Positions 1 through 10,882 of a stretch of 49,377 bases of DNA are shown here, piece after piece. Under the pieces are notes generated by a model, which saw nothing but the letters and a program-made list of their open reading frames with translations, was not told where the DNA came from and did no database searches. Source of the stretch: Cephalotrichum gorgonifer (lineage: Eukaryota; Ascomycota; Sordariomycetes; Microascales; Microascaceae); the NCBI GenBank assembly GCA_900312665.1, contig ONZQ02000002.1, positions 2,539,447 through 2,588,823 on the forward strand. Direction: 5' to 3'. The position numbers were made by a program, and so were the translations under genes. Each line of letters starts with the position of its first letter. Position 1 is the first letter of the stretch.

Positions 1-3000
1 GGGGGGGGTTAGCTTACTCTATGCGCGCCTGCTCGGTGACCTGTCACAGGAGCCGCTTCCAGACTTGCAGCCACCGGACAGGGTGCATGCAAGTACGGGG
101 ACGCAGCCTCTGCCCAAGACGGGCCACCGATGCGGCGTTCGCATTTGTGGCGCCCCCCCTTGACTGATGCTTGCCTGGATCCTTGTCCCCAAACTGAACG
201 GCAATCCCGCTCATATACCCGAGATGATCCTTGGGATACAACTCATAAGGCAATTTCTGCGGCGTCAGCTGCCTTGGAAAAACTTTTCTTTTCTTTGAGG
301 GTGTTGTTCCACTGCCGCACCGACACCTTATCTTGCACAAGGGATATCATGATACCTACAGTGTACATGGGACCACTTTCTCGGAGTTACACAATCCAAC
401 CTTGTGGCAGGCGATCCAAAGATGGGGGAACCGGCCCAGCCGAGAACGCAGGTGCCACCTCTGCGGGCGCACCCACGCTCCCCACGCCCAGGATCCAATT
501 CCACGCCAGGGTCTTGCCGCCACCTTGGGAAACACCCCCTGCTGTTCCCACCTCCACCCCTGTAGCTTTATTTCGAGGCTTCCCACCCTCCCAGCACAAG
601 TCCGTACGCCTCGAGACCAAGATTGGGAGACTACGGATAAGAATACCCTTTTTTTTCTCTTGTCATACCTATTGTTGGACTCCAGCGAGCAACCTATGCT
701 TAGTACTTTTCTTTTTGCCAGCATCCGCGTGCCGGCTTTGCCGGTGGCGTGGATAATCGGCATTCGCTTCATATCCCCGTTGTTGCGAGTGCTTTCGCTC
801 TGGCATAGAACGAAAATCCGCTATACAGACTCATGTCCGGACCTTGAGAGTTACGTTTTTTTTTTTCGCGACTCGACGAAGGGAACCGGGGTGTCAGCTG
901 TGGAGATACAGGTGATAACAACCGATGGATCTTTATCTATCTCCTTGCTATAATATTTTATTCTATACCGTAATAAATAATATGTCTTGGTATTGTTTTC
1001 ATGTTCTTTTTAGGCAATTTATGATACGTTACCCACTCTGCAATAGCATGGTTCCGAGCAAGAGCTGTGACCGGCAAACAATCCTCCTCCTCACACGACA
1101 TATGAAGAAGTGGGAGTGGGGAGGCAAGACGTTTAATTTTCCGAGGGTAACTGTTGATGTCGGGAGAGAACCTCGAGATACAAGTAATACCCGTGTTCCA
1201 TAGTGATTCTCTCGCATGGAGAATAACTAGGTGGGAGGGACGACAAAAAGGACCCCGGTCGGAGTACAGATTACAAGTTATCATGCTTTCCCACTCGACA
1301 CCTTGTCCTGGGAAGATTATTTTGAGTTTCACGTCACCTCCTATTATCTTATTTCCAAGCCCCCTAGTTTATCATCCCGCCGGAGGTACGTATCATGCAC
1401 ACCATTCCATGCCATGCACACTTTTGCTTTTACGACATATTTACCATGCGTATAGGGACTGCCAGGTAAGACAAAGCTCCAAGTTAGAAAGGGGGGGCGT
1501 GGGCGTGGGCTGCTGCAATGTTTCCGTGGGGAGCTATGAGCTAGGATTTCGGAGATCAGCGAAAAGGTGGCAGCGCGGGGGGCTCGCTCATGTGATGGAG
1601 CCACACCGTGGGTGGGTGAGGGGGAGAGCTGGAATGGATCTACATACAAGGACGTGTCTTGGCAGGGTGGGAGAGGCAGGGGTGGTGGGACTGGTCCAGC
1701 CCAGCCGAGTTGGGTTGGACTGGAATTGCTTTCCCACCTACAGTAGTTACAAGTCCACACTAGTTCTGTGGCAGGCAGAATGCTTGTGCAAATTTGAGTA
1801 CTTGTAAGATGGATCTTGTTGGTGGGGATTGGGAGATTCCGTGGCGCTCCCCTTGTATTATTTTACTTGTAAAATGACAGGACGAGGGTTTTGGGAGTGA
1901 GCTTCAGCTGTAATTACCACCTTACTATTGGGGTTCGTTAGGACGATGCGGGTGTGGCGGAGCATGTTTTGCTTTGCTCCAAGCGGGGGCAGGATAGAAT
2001 AGGAGTAGAGGAGGAGAGGAGGGGGGAGGGGGAGGGGTTGGGTGTGTGAGTTGAGTGAAGCGAGTGAAGCAATTCCTAGCAGCACTACGGATAAACTAAT
2101 ACGGCGTAACGCGTAGCTACGAGCACGAGCACTCGTATGTGCAGATATCAATATCTCCCAGGTCATGGTTGCGCCAAGATGAGGCCATGGAGTGGGGAAG
2201 GGTGGGACCTAACGGGCGCCGGCAATTATGAGCCATGTCGTCACCACTAAGGCACTCTGGTCAAAAAGAAATTCTGGAGTGGCACGACCTCGAGATGCGT
2301 CATTGTCAAAGGGAGGAAGCGAAAAGGGGGGGAAGGGTTGCTCCACATCCGCAAGCAAGCAACCAATATCGCATGAGAGGAGAGGTGATAGCGGCAACAG
2401 CGACAATGCCAGTGGCTGCGAGGGAGTTGGTTTGGCGTATAAGAGGCTTGCGTCTTAGTGGGGGAGGGGGGATGAGGAGGGGCGGGGGGGGTGGATGGGA
2501 CCTTGCCCTTGGAGCTGCGCAGACCTTGAAAGCTTCCCCTCTCCTGGGTAGCATCCACCATATGCGGGCCGGAGGAGCCCCTGCCTGCAGGTTCTCGACG
2601 GGACCATCCACGTTACTTTACATAAAAGAGGCCGGTCCCGGCGAACATCGAATGGAGAGAGGGGGGGTCGCGATGGCATCATTCGACACTGAAGAGGGGG
2701 GAAGGGGGCAGGAGGGGGGAGGGAGGGGGGGGAGAAGAAGGGTTTTCCCAGCGAGGGCAAAGTAAGCATTAGGTAAAGTGCGCGGGTCGTTAAGCATTTC
2801 GTTTCCACTCACCGACTGAACCACCCCCCGTTTTCGCTACTCGGTAATCGGTTCCCCACCTTGGTTTTATCAATCAATGCAATACTAATCGAAGGGGGAG
2901 GCTCTGCTGCTGAGTTCGAGGTTCCGTTCCTGTGGGCGAATGGAATTGCACTACGAGTATGTCCTGGTTCCGGCGAGGAGGACCTCTTCCGTAGACTGAA

Positions 3001-4059
3001 AGGGATCACGGACCGGACCGTCATCGTCTTCTGGAGGCGAGGTCTGCAGCCGTCCGCGGCCGACCGATTTCTTTTTTGTCATGATTAGAGTCGGCGGGGA
3101 TCATTGTGACACAAAAGGGGGGGACCGGCCGGCATTCTCGGGAGTGATTGGAACAATTTTCCATTCAGTATCCCTTGGCCGATGGATGGGTGGTACGGAG
3201 TAGATCTGGAGTCGGAGGGGTTGGATATGGACCAATCGCGGTGGAGGCGGAGGCGGAGCTCACCCTGCTTCAGGTCGCCATTATCCTAGGCAAAGGGTGT
3301 TTCCAAAATCCCAAATGGATACCGACGATGATGTGGTCGGAACCGAATCCCATATGGGCTATCATCAATACCCTCTAACATTCGAGAAACCCCCCCCCCT
3401 TTTTGCCGGGCTGAGTACACACCGATTACCTACGAGTAATAGCTGCCACGCTTCAGCTCAAAGAAAGGGGATGGTGGAGGGCCGACCTGGCTCCAAACTA
3501 GGCTACGAGTACGAGTATTAGTGCGAACCCAGCTAACATGGTTCAAGCAGGCTACTCACCGAGACGCTTATTCTAGCAATATGGCGGAGAGCACGGACTG
3601 TGGACGGAGGGTTCGACGGCCCTGACGGCTCCGCAGACAAAATCCATTTCGGAAGTTCCACCCACCTACCGCATGTTCCTACGGCATATCTGGATCCTTT
3701 CGAAGAATCAAAAGACTAGTGCCTTGCTCCACCTAATGACGCCCTTCGAAATTACATTATGGACGCCCACCTCACTAGACTCCCCGAGCCTTGGAAGTAG
3801 TGGAGACCTGAGGGGACCTGATGGGGCCCCGCTAGCTGTCTTTAATATCGGAAATGCGAAGACGTGTGCTGCTACTACGTAGTACAAGTAACGACGATGC
3901 GGATACTCGTGGTCCGCCTTTCCCTTCCACGAGCGGAGCGGTGTATTAGCGCTCGAGCTAATGGAACCGGCCGTCTGGACGTTCGTAAGCACTACCAGGA
4001 GAAACACATGGCCTCCTTGGCTCTAAGGAAGCGAAACGATGACGAAGAGAGTAGGTGGT

Positions 4060-4083
4060 GGGGTGCTGGGGCTGGGGCTAGGG
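4060..4083 (+). repeat. G-quadruplex-type motif
   Basis: Four runs of three or four Gs are separated by loops of three bases (TGCT/CT/CTA-type spacers), which fits the G3+N1-7 quadruplex pattern on the plus strand. It is seen in the sequence; folding and any function are inference. Confidence 0.45.
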
Positions 4084-4088
4084 CTGTC

Positions 4089-4109
4089 GGATATTGGATA
4101 TTGGATATT
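4089..4109. repeat. Three tandem copies of GGATATT
   Basis: A 7-bp unit, GGATATT, is repeated three times without interruption just after the G-rich motif. It is a small microsatellite in a gene-free stretch. Confidence 0.85.
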
Positions 4110-4939
4110 TATGACGGATTTCGATGGAGGCTATCGCAAAGTGGATGATGGGCCAAGCCAAGTGCGCCCCGCGGGTAAAGGCAATTCGCGACGGCCGGAA
4201 GACACTAATGTAGCGGAAGTCAGGATGCCATTCTTCGCCGGGCCGGATATGACATGTCCCAAACACGTTGGATGGACGGGCGCAACAATAGCGGGCTGGG
4301 CAGGGTTCACCGTCTCCCCTCAAGTTTATTTCCAGTGATTTCTAGCGGTGGCGTCTTGCTTTATCTTGCGAGATGATGAGAGTCTGGGAAATATGAGTAT
4401 TAGCTTGTATTGCGATATCGGACACACATCGGCACAGGCAAAAGAAGTGTGTGTAAGTAGCGTTCGAATTGAATATGGATCATTTTCGTTTTAAATTGCC
4501 CCTCACCGCACGCAGCCCCATAGGTTAGGAGGAAAAACGTAGTCGCGATGGCGTCAAAAGCTGCCATTGTCTAGGAGGAGCCGTCGTGGGTTACGTTCGG
4601 TTGGCGCTGATTCGCCTCCAGCCAGGGCGGCAGCTTCCGCTAACCGCGGTCCGAAACTTACTGGAATGGCTCTCGTCACTGATCACGTCACCGTCGCAAC
4701 CCAGAACACCTCCCCGACCCGACAAACCCCTATACTCGTAATGTTAACATTCGACGTCGTGACTCGATAAATTCCGGCCTCTTAGAGCAATTTGGCCTTG
4801 TGTGTTCAATCATCATCATCTGTTAAGGCTAGCTAGCGTACTTTCCGCGTTCGCCAGCTTCGACCGAGCTTCATTGCGTGATTGTGGGTGACGTTTGGAT
4901 CACATCCTCAGCTACTATCTGCCCGCTTGCGACGCGATC

Positions 4940-6166
4940 ATGGCCCCGAGCCAAAGCCGACGGTTAGATAGATTCCCTTCCTCTAAGCTAAGCGGTTGAT
5001 GGGGACCAGGCCGGAATGGCTGACTTGAAAACCATCTAGGGATAAGCCCATCCACGTACTGTTCATCGGCGCCGGCGCCGTGGGCTGTTTCTACGCTTCG
5101 CGGATTCATCATGTAATGCTCTCCTCCTTCTAAACGATCCTACATTTACCTCCTCTGTACCTCATCCGACTAGCGCTAATCACAAAATGACCAGCCCGAG
5201 CATGGTATCCACGCGTCCCTCGTGGCACGCTCAAACTACGCAGCCATCGAGAAAGCCGGCGTGAGTATGGAGACTCACTCGTTCGGGAACTACCTCTTCA
5301 AACCGGCCTCGGTATTTCCCTCGCCGGACCATGCCGCCGCCGCCGCCAAGAAGGACGGCCACGGGTGGGACTACGTCGTCGTGACGACCAAGGCCCTCCC
5401 CGACAGGGGGGACGGCTCCGCCCTCATCAGCCCGGTCGTCGGGCCCGCGACCGTCATCGTCATCATCCAGAACGGGGTGGGCGTCGAGGCGCCCTACCGG
5501 ACGCGGTTCCCGCCGAACCCCATCGTCAGCGCCGTCACCGTCATCAGCGCGGAGCAGACCGGCCCGGGCGTCGTCCGGCAGAACCGCTGGACGCGCATCA
5601 GCGTCGGGCCGTACACCGACGGGCGCGGGTCCGGGGACGCGGACGTCGGGCGCGCGGGGGCGGCGGCGATCGAGGAGCTGGGACGCTGGTGGGGGGAGCT
5701 GGGGGGGATCCGCGACGTCGACCCCCACGACGAGGTGGACCTGCAGCTCGTGAGGTGGCACAAGCTTTGCATCAACTCGGCGATGAACCCCTCGGCCGTG
5801 CTGTCCGGGGGGCGGGGGAACGCGGACATGGTCTCCGACCCGGAGCTGCGGGAGCACCTCCGGGGTGTGATGGACGAGATAAGGGACGCCATGCCCCGGG
5901 TCCTGGGCAGGCCGTTCCCCGAGTCGCTCGCCACGCCGGAGAGGATCATCAAGAGCACGGAGAGGAACACGGGCGGGAGGCCCAGCATGCTTCTTGATTG
6001 GGAGGCAGGAAGGCCCATGGAGATAGAGGTCATCCTGGGGAACCCGGTGAGGATCGCGAGGGAGAGGGGGGTCAGCCTCCCGCGCATGCAGAGCTTGTAC
6101 GCGCTGCTGAAGAGCGCTCAGGGGGTGCGTGATAGGGAGAGGGCGGAGGCGAAGGGGAAGCTTTGA
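4940..6166 (+). CDS. 2-dehydropantoate 2-reductase (ketopantoate reductase, ApbA/PanE family)
   Basis: The family reduces ketopantoate to pantoate with NADPH in pantothenate and CoA synthesis, but fungi carry several paralogues, so the substrate is not certain. I model three exons: 4940-4962, 5040-5112 and 5195-6166, giving 355 aa. Intron 1 has a CTGAC branch and CTAG acceptor; intron 2 has CTAAT. The splicing places the dinucleotide-binding GAGAVG at residues 18-23 directly after a beta strand (HVLFI). The C-terminal half carries the helical-domain signature WHKLCINSAMNP, whose Lys (about residue 222) matches the catalytic lysine of PanE, then a block with GRPMEIE near the end, where family members bind substrate. 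Length fits fungal members. Upstream stops in the GAGAVG frame force the spliced start at 4940. The third exon is very GC-rich. Confidence 0.9.
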
Positions 6167-6540
6167 GGACAAGGGTCAAGTCAGAGGCCCTGGGGGGAAG
6201 GCGGGGGAGGTGGTGCAACGAAATCCTTTGAGATTATACATCATATAGAGTATCATAGCTGTATACCGTGGCTAATATCCTTGTCCTAGCTTCACTCTCG
6301 TTTAGTCTCGTCTAATATCGCGGAAGATACTTGGCTTAGCTGACACGAACTTACTATCCTACACCGAGTGAATCCTTGCGAAAAGGACCCGGTATGCGAA
6401 GCTGGCTAGGTTCCGCCAGCTGATTCCATTGTGGGATGAGAGCTCGCCACAAAAAAAGTCAACGAATCAGTATGGTATCACGGGATGGCTCACGACCATG
6501 TTGAGTTCCCAGGGGACCCATCATCACGCCCCTCTTCCCG
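6167..6540. other. Spacer between reductase gene and phytochrome relic
   Basis: No gene is seen. It presumably contains the 3' untranslated region of the reductase gene. A perfect 7-bp inverted repeat (AGCTGGC, 8-base loop, GCCAGCT) lies at 6400-6421 and could form a small hairpin; it is too short to interpret. The missing N-terminal extension of the phytochrome relic may once have lain here but is not recognisable. Confidence 0.5.
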
Positions 6541-8490
6541 GGCTTCAAGCACGGTCTTGCCGAGGAAGGCCATGCTATCATAACCGAGGGAGATTCAGAG
6601 ATGATCCATTGGGAGGATGAACCCATCCAGATGCCCGATGCCATTCAGGGTTTCCCGAGCGAAAACTCGAACAGGCTCATCGGCTACAAGCCACGGCAGC
6701 TCTTTCACCTCGGAGACACCATGGAGATAGTTAGCGAGGAAGAGTAGGAGAACGTACTCCCACTCACTAACTCTCCCCAAGAGGACGATACTGATGTGGG
6801 CCCGACATCTTCAACAGCTCAATCATAGGCCTAGGGTGTAAGCCGGTAAAGCTTTGATATGCAGCTCGTATAAGCCCGAACTGACCCTGCTTCATCACTA
6901 GCGAGTTTGAGCGAGAAGATGATACTGACTCCATCCCCAGCTTGCGCCGCCTCTAATCTCGCCTCGGATCGCCCGGCGAACATACTTGGCACAACACCAG
7001 GTGAGGAGGAAGTCCTGTGGAGCACGCACCCTCCAAGCAAGCCGCCGAGGATTTAGCAGACTGTCCGGACAGGGAAGACTGCCTTGAGTGAGATGGAAAT
7101 CTTTAATATAACGGGGGCAGCTCCAGTATCAACCGGCAGAGGCGACCGGCCTCGACAGCGCCCCAAAGATGACTTAGGGTGGTGGAACCTCGCTCTCAGG
7201 CTATCTCTGGGCAATGGTTGCTTTGATCGACTCTTCATACAGCGGCAAAGTGGACCCTGAGGATGCCGATCCTACGATCGTAGGGGATTACTTTGTGGTC
7301 CCCGATTGCCAGCGTACGACACACACCAATCCACCCCACCCGCCCAGGTTCTCTGTTCTCGGCGGCAGGCAATACGCCCCGATTAGTGGAGATGGTGTGA
7401 GTTTCATCGCGTTACTCGGGAAATCCCAGGACCAAAAGGTGAGATGGGACGGTGGGAAACTGCAGGAGAAGCATTGCATGGCCCGGCCTCCGGGCCAGCT
7501 AGAGCCAAAGACTAGCGTCAAGGTGTGGCTCGAAGTCGTTACCAGGAGGAGCGCCGAGTAGACTGGTGATCAGATCGAGCTTGCCAGCATCCTGTGCATC
7601 GTGTACGGTAAGTACTATGGATCCTGCATATCACCTAGAAGCTGAGGGGGGGCCCTACTGACTTCCGACGAGACAGGCAAATGCACCAAGGTTTGGAGAT
7701 AGAAGGGACCATCATCCCATATTACACCCAACTACTCCCTTTCCAACTCGGGCCACCAGGTTGGCACGCCGCTCAATGCCAACATCAACTGCCTGGATAT
7801 CGCTGTCGAACACATACTTGACAAGAGACGAGCAATAAACTTACCCCGGGCCCACTCAGCATCTAAGTCTCTGCTCTACTCAATTCAGTACCCTGCTAGA
7901 CTTAATGAGGACGGGATAAAGTCTGGCGCGAATAAGAGAGGAGGTGTTTGGCCAACCGGTCTGCATACGCCATGGGACGGACGGACACCTTGATGGTTCG
8001 AGGTGCGCTCCGGGTTACCGAGATACGTTTGCGGATATGAGTAGAAGTCGAGGCAGGCAACCACCAACATCGTTGAGAATGCGGTTCAAAATTCGTTGAG
8101 CGGTCTTGTCAAGGTGATGGCATATGTTACATCCGCGAATGGTAGGCAGGTGCGTATTGAAACCGCCGCGCAGGATTCAGACGTGGGGATGGCCCCTGAG
8201 GATATGGAAAGCCTATCTCATGGTCTCGAGCAAGTTGGCAACACGCAACTACATGTAGACCATGATGAGGCAAGGATCCACCGAAAATAACGCAGGCCAG
8301 CGTTTGAGAATGATCCAGTCTTGTGCCACTCGCGCTGCTGACGAGCAGAAACTGTTTGCCTGGGGGAAGTGCTCGTCTAGGTGAGTCTTGTCGGCGGGGA
8401 GGTCCATCATGCGATGGCGAGATATCAAACTAGTATGGATTTCCATCATGGACGGCCTCACTACCACTCAAGTTATCCGGTCCTGGGTGA
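6541..8490 (+). pseudogene. Decayed fungal phytochrome (hybrid histidine kinase photoreceptor)
   Basis: Fungal phytochromes are bilin-binding red/far-red receptors ordered PAS-GAF-PHY-HisKA-HATPase-REC. Fragments appear here in that order. At 6541-6790 is the pre-PAS and PAS block (FKHGLAEEGHAII, then EDEPIQMPDAIQGF, then SENSNRLIGY), with the middle of the PAS deleted. GAF, with its bilin region, is not recognisable in 6800-7200. At about 7349-7607 is the PHY domain (VRWDGGK, then LEPKTSVKVWLEVV). At 7742-7880 is the H-box with its histidine kept (SGHQVGTPLNANINCLDIA). At 8054-8288 is the kinase N-box region (TNIVENAVQNSLSG), then a G1-like DSDVGMAPED. At 8424-8480 is a receiver remnant (LVWISIMDGLTTTQVIR) lacking the phosphoacceptor. 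In-frame TAGs lie at 6745, 7559 and 7700. A conserved-looking intron remains at 7608-7676. The relic is about half the expected coding length. It is not functional as read. Confidence 0.88.
7608..7676 (+). other. Retained intron inside the phytochrome relic
   Basis: A 69-nt segment begins GTAAGTAC and ends GACAG, with a CTGAC branch 15-20 bases before the acceptor. Removing it joins LCIVYG to KCTKVWR, which reads through the linker between PHY and the H-box as in fungal phytochromes. The exon continues into a TAG at 7700, where family members usually have Gln. Confidence 0.7.
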
Positions 8491-8727
8491 GAGGAGGGCG
8501 ATTGGTTCAAGGAACTGCGAAGCTAGGTGAAGGGAATGGGGCGGCGTCTCCTCGCGTTTGAGTATCACGCTTGTATTTAAGCCCAGGGGCACACTAGATA
8601 CCACGTACAGGCGATGGTCGGGGTTCGGCGCACGCAGGGTTTTCATTATCCGGAGGGGGATTTATCAACTATATACATGTTGGGCTACCAATAGGCGATC
8701 TATTCTGGACGGAACAGACGGCCTTTA

Positions 8728-8762
8728 GGGGTTGGGGGTTGGGCTTGGGTTTTGGGCTTGGG
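8728..8762 (+). repeat. G-quadruplex-type G-run array
   Basis: Six runs of three to five Gs are separated by loops of TT, TT, CTT, TTTT and CTT within 35 bases. That satisfies the G3+N1-7 rule with two spare runs. It lies about 250 bases after the phytochrome relic and outside any gene. Confidence 0.6.
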
Positions 8763-9434
8763 ACTTATATACGGGGAGGACGGATAGCTTGTTTCTTGCT
8801 ACGTAGATAAGTGTATACAGTACAGAGAAGTGTCAGTTCTACACGTTCAAGGTGTTGTGGACGCAAGGTGAAGTGCTAAAGGAGTGACGGTGTAGAGGTA
8901 TGGACGATACAAAGGGGAGGGGGTTGGGGAATTGGCGGGCTCGTCTATGGATAGGAAGCGAACGCAATGCCAAGTTGCTAAAGAGGAAAGAAAGGGGGGG
9001 GGTTGCCTTTCTGTCTCAGTCATGCATACATGCGTTAAGAGAACCAATGGGCGGGCTACGCGTAGGGCGAAGAGTGGCTTTGTTCCAACAGCAAGTGAGG
9101 ATGCCTGAGGGCTTAGTGATGGAGACTTCTTCAATCCTCCCTCTCGCCACCGTCATGGTTGACCGGGATGGCTCAAACCCGGGTCCGTGACAGCTGACGG
9201 TCTGGCGGTGAAGATAGGTATTAGGTAGTAGCCCGACTACGGGGTATGGCGTCAGCGAACCTCACGAGACCGTGCTTGTTTTCTTGCTGTCACTGGGGGA
9301 TTCGAAGGTTGAACGAGATTCGGAGGTTCGCTGACACGTGCGGGGGGAGGGTGTGATGAGGATGACTTGGAGGCTTTGAGTTCAGGGCGATGGGTCAGAT
9401 CAAGGGTGTTGGGGACGGGGTTTAAACGGCCTGT

Positions 9435-9551
9435 TCATGGCTGATAGGCCTCCAGTTGGAGGGCTTGGCTTGGTCATGGCTGAAATGCTTCCAGTTGGCG
9501 GGTTTAGCTTATTCATGGCTCATGTGTTTCTAGTTGGAGGGTTTGGCGGAG
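9435..9551 (+). repeat. 39-bp minisatellite, three copies
   Basis: Three head-to-tail copies begin with TCATGGCT at 9435, 9474 and 9513, a strict 39-base period. Each continues with a diverged CCAGTTGG-type core and a GGCTTGG or GGTTTGG tail. Copies differ by several substitutions, so the array is not very recent. No coding frame is evident. Confidence 0.85.
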
Positions 9552-10856
9552 ACGTTGAAGGAGACGTACCATGCATATTCCTAAGGTGCAATTGAGGTGA
9601 GGTGGGTGGATGGATGGCCAAGGTCGACGTCATCTCCCTCGCTGATGGAACTATTACAGACATCATCTTGTCCGTATCTTATCAGCGCCCTGCTGATCCT
9701 GTATTAATACTAAACTCAAGTATAGCCGGGCTTTATTTCCTTCGGCTCTGGAGACCTGTGAGCGTGAGTCCTACCTAATAGTTATGGTGGATCTTCTTAT
9801 CTTGTACGAGTACTCGCATACGGTGGTAATCACTCACTCAGGTTACCTATTTCATCATAGCTCCTTGTCTCTCACGACGATCACAAGGTGACATCTGCCC
9901 TACTTCGCTACTCCGCGGCAGAAATCGGGTGCTGCTGCACGATGGGCGATCCCCTGATACCAAACTACTTGGAAGCAGGACCGCATACATGTTACATAAC
10001 AGACTTGTACGTATTCATGCTCGTCGATTGCGATTGAGAGCGCTGCACGGGTTGTTGAGGGTGGTGAGAGGCATCGATTTCAGTTGGGTATTCCGTATTA
10101 CACTATCTAATACGCATTACTTGTTTAGCCTTAGCAAGATGACTGACTGACTTTAGAAGTAATACAACAAGCATGACCTATTCCCGTTTTGGGTGAGAGG
10201 AGTCGAAATCACCTTGGCCCATCGGGCGCATCCAGAGGGTTACTTGTTCTCCCTTCTGCAATGGTACATAGTGTGTCTCCCTCCTTCTCCCCCCCGCCCC
10301 TTCCGCCCATAATAGGACTGGAATGACGAAAGGAGTCCTAGGGAGGTCGTAGCTTCCTGGAGGCGCCAGGAACGATCACGAGACCCCCCCTTTGTGGTCC
10401 AGGAAGTCCCTTTTTGCATTAAGCTCTGGGCTGGGTACCTTGCACTGTGTATCTCCATTTCAGAAGGCGCCCCAGGGTGCGAGGGGTACATTGTAAGGGT
10501 GGTGCGCGGATGACTCGCCGGTCACGGCCCCCTGTTCACCATTTGAGCCCCACTATTTCTCGCCGTGGGCATATCTAATAGGCTCGCGGATGGTAGCGTC
10601 ATGGCTATCAATAGTGGTGTACTTGTACACTCGTATCATCCTCTCCCGGACTGAGCTCTCATGCACAGGATAACAATGCTGGTCACAGCTTCTTCCGTCC
10701 AACCTTATCCGTCGTCCACTGTCCACCGTCACCATCACCCGCCTGGAGACGATGGCCCCCTCCCCGTCCTATCATATATACCACCATCATCTGTGTCAAT
10801 CAATACAAGTACTCGTATTTATCTGCTGAGCCTCGAATGCGTGGCGACACTCCCGG

Positions 10857-10882
10857 CCTCCCTCCCTCCCTCCCTCCCCCCC
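10857..10882. repeat. CCTC microsatellite
   Basis: A run of about five to six CCTC units ends in a C homopolymer. It is simple-sequence DNA in the ATG13 upstream interval. Confidence 0.85.

Larger units (their letters stand above)
1..4939. other. Gene-free, G-run-rich stretch
   Basis: I find no ORF here with recognisable protein similarity on either strand; the open frames are short, overlapping and low in complexity. The stretch starts with eight Gs and carries many homopurine G tracts (around 1490, 2020-2035, 2326, 2480, 2661, 2700-2740 and 3114), a G-quadruplex-type motif at 4060-4083 and a 7-bp tandem repeat at 4089-4109. Several copies of TACGAGTA or its complement lie at 2952, 3431, 3504, 3510 and 4733. 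No tRNA boxes were recognised. Confidence 0.6.

Noticed and set aside
5231..6172. Long open frame antisense to the ketopantoate reductase gene
   Set aside because: It is Arg/Pro/Asp/His-rich with no motif, as expected for the mirror frame of a very GC-rich exon.
6400..6421. Hairpin as a transcription terminator
   Set aside because: A 7-bp stem does not terminate transcription in fungi, which use cleavage and polyadenylation signals.
7214..7300. DSSYSGK read as a metacaspase/caspase motif
   Set aside because: The resemblance is to a few residues only; the following residues and all downstream segments fit the phytochrome PHY domain instead.
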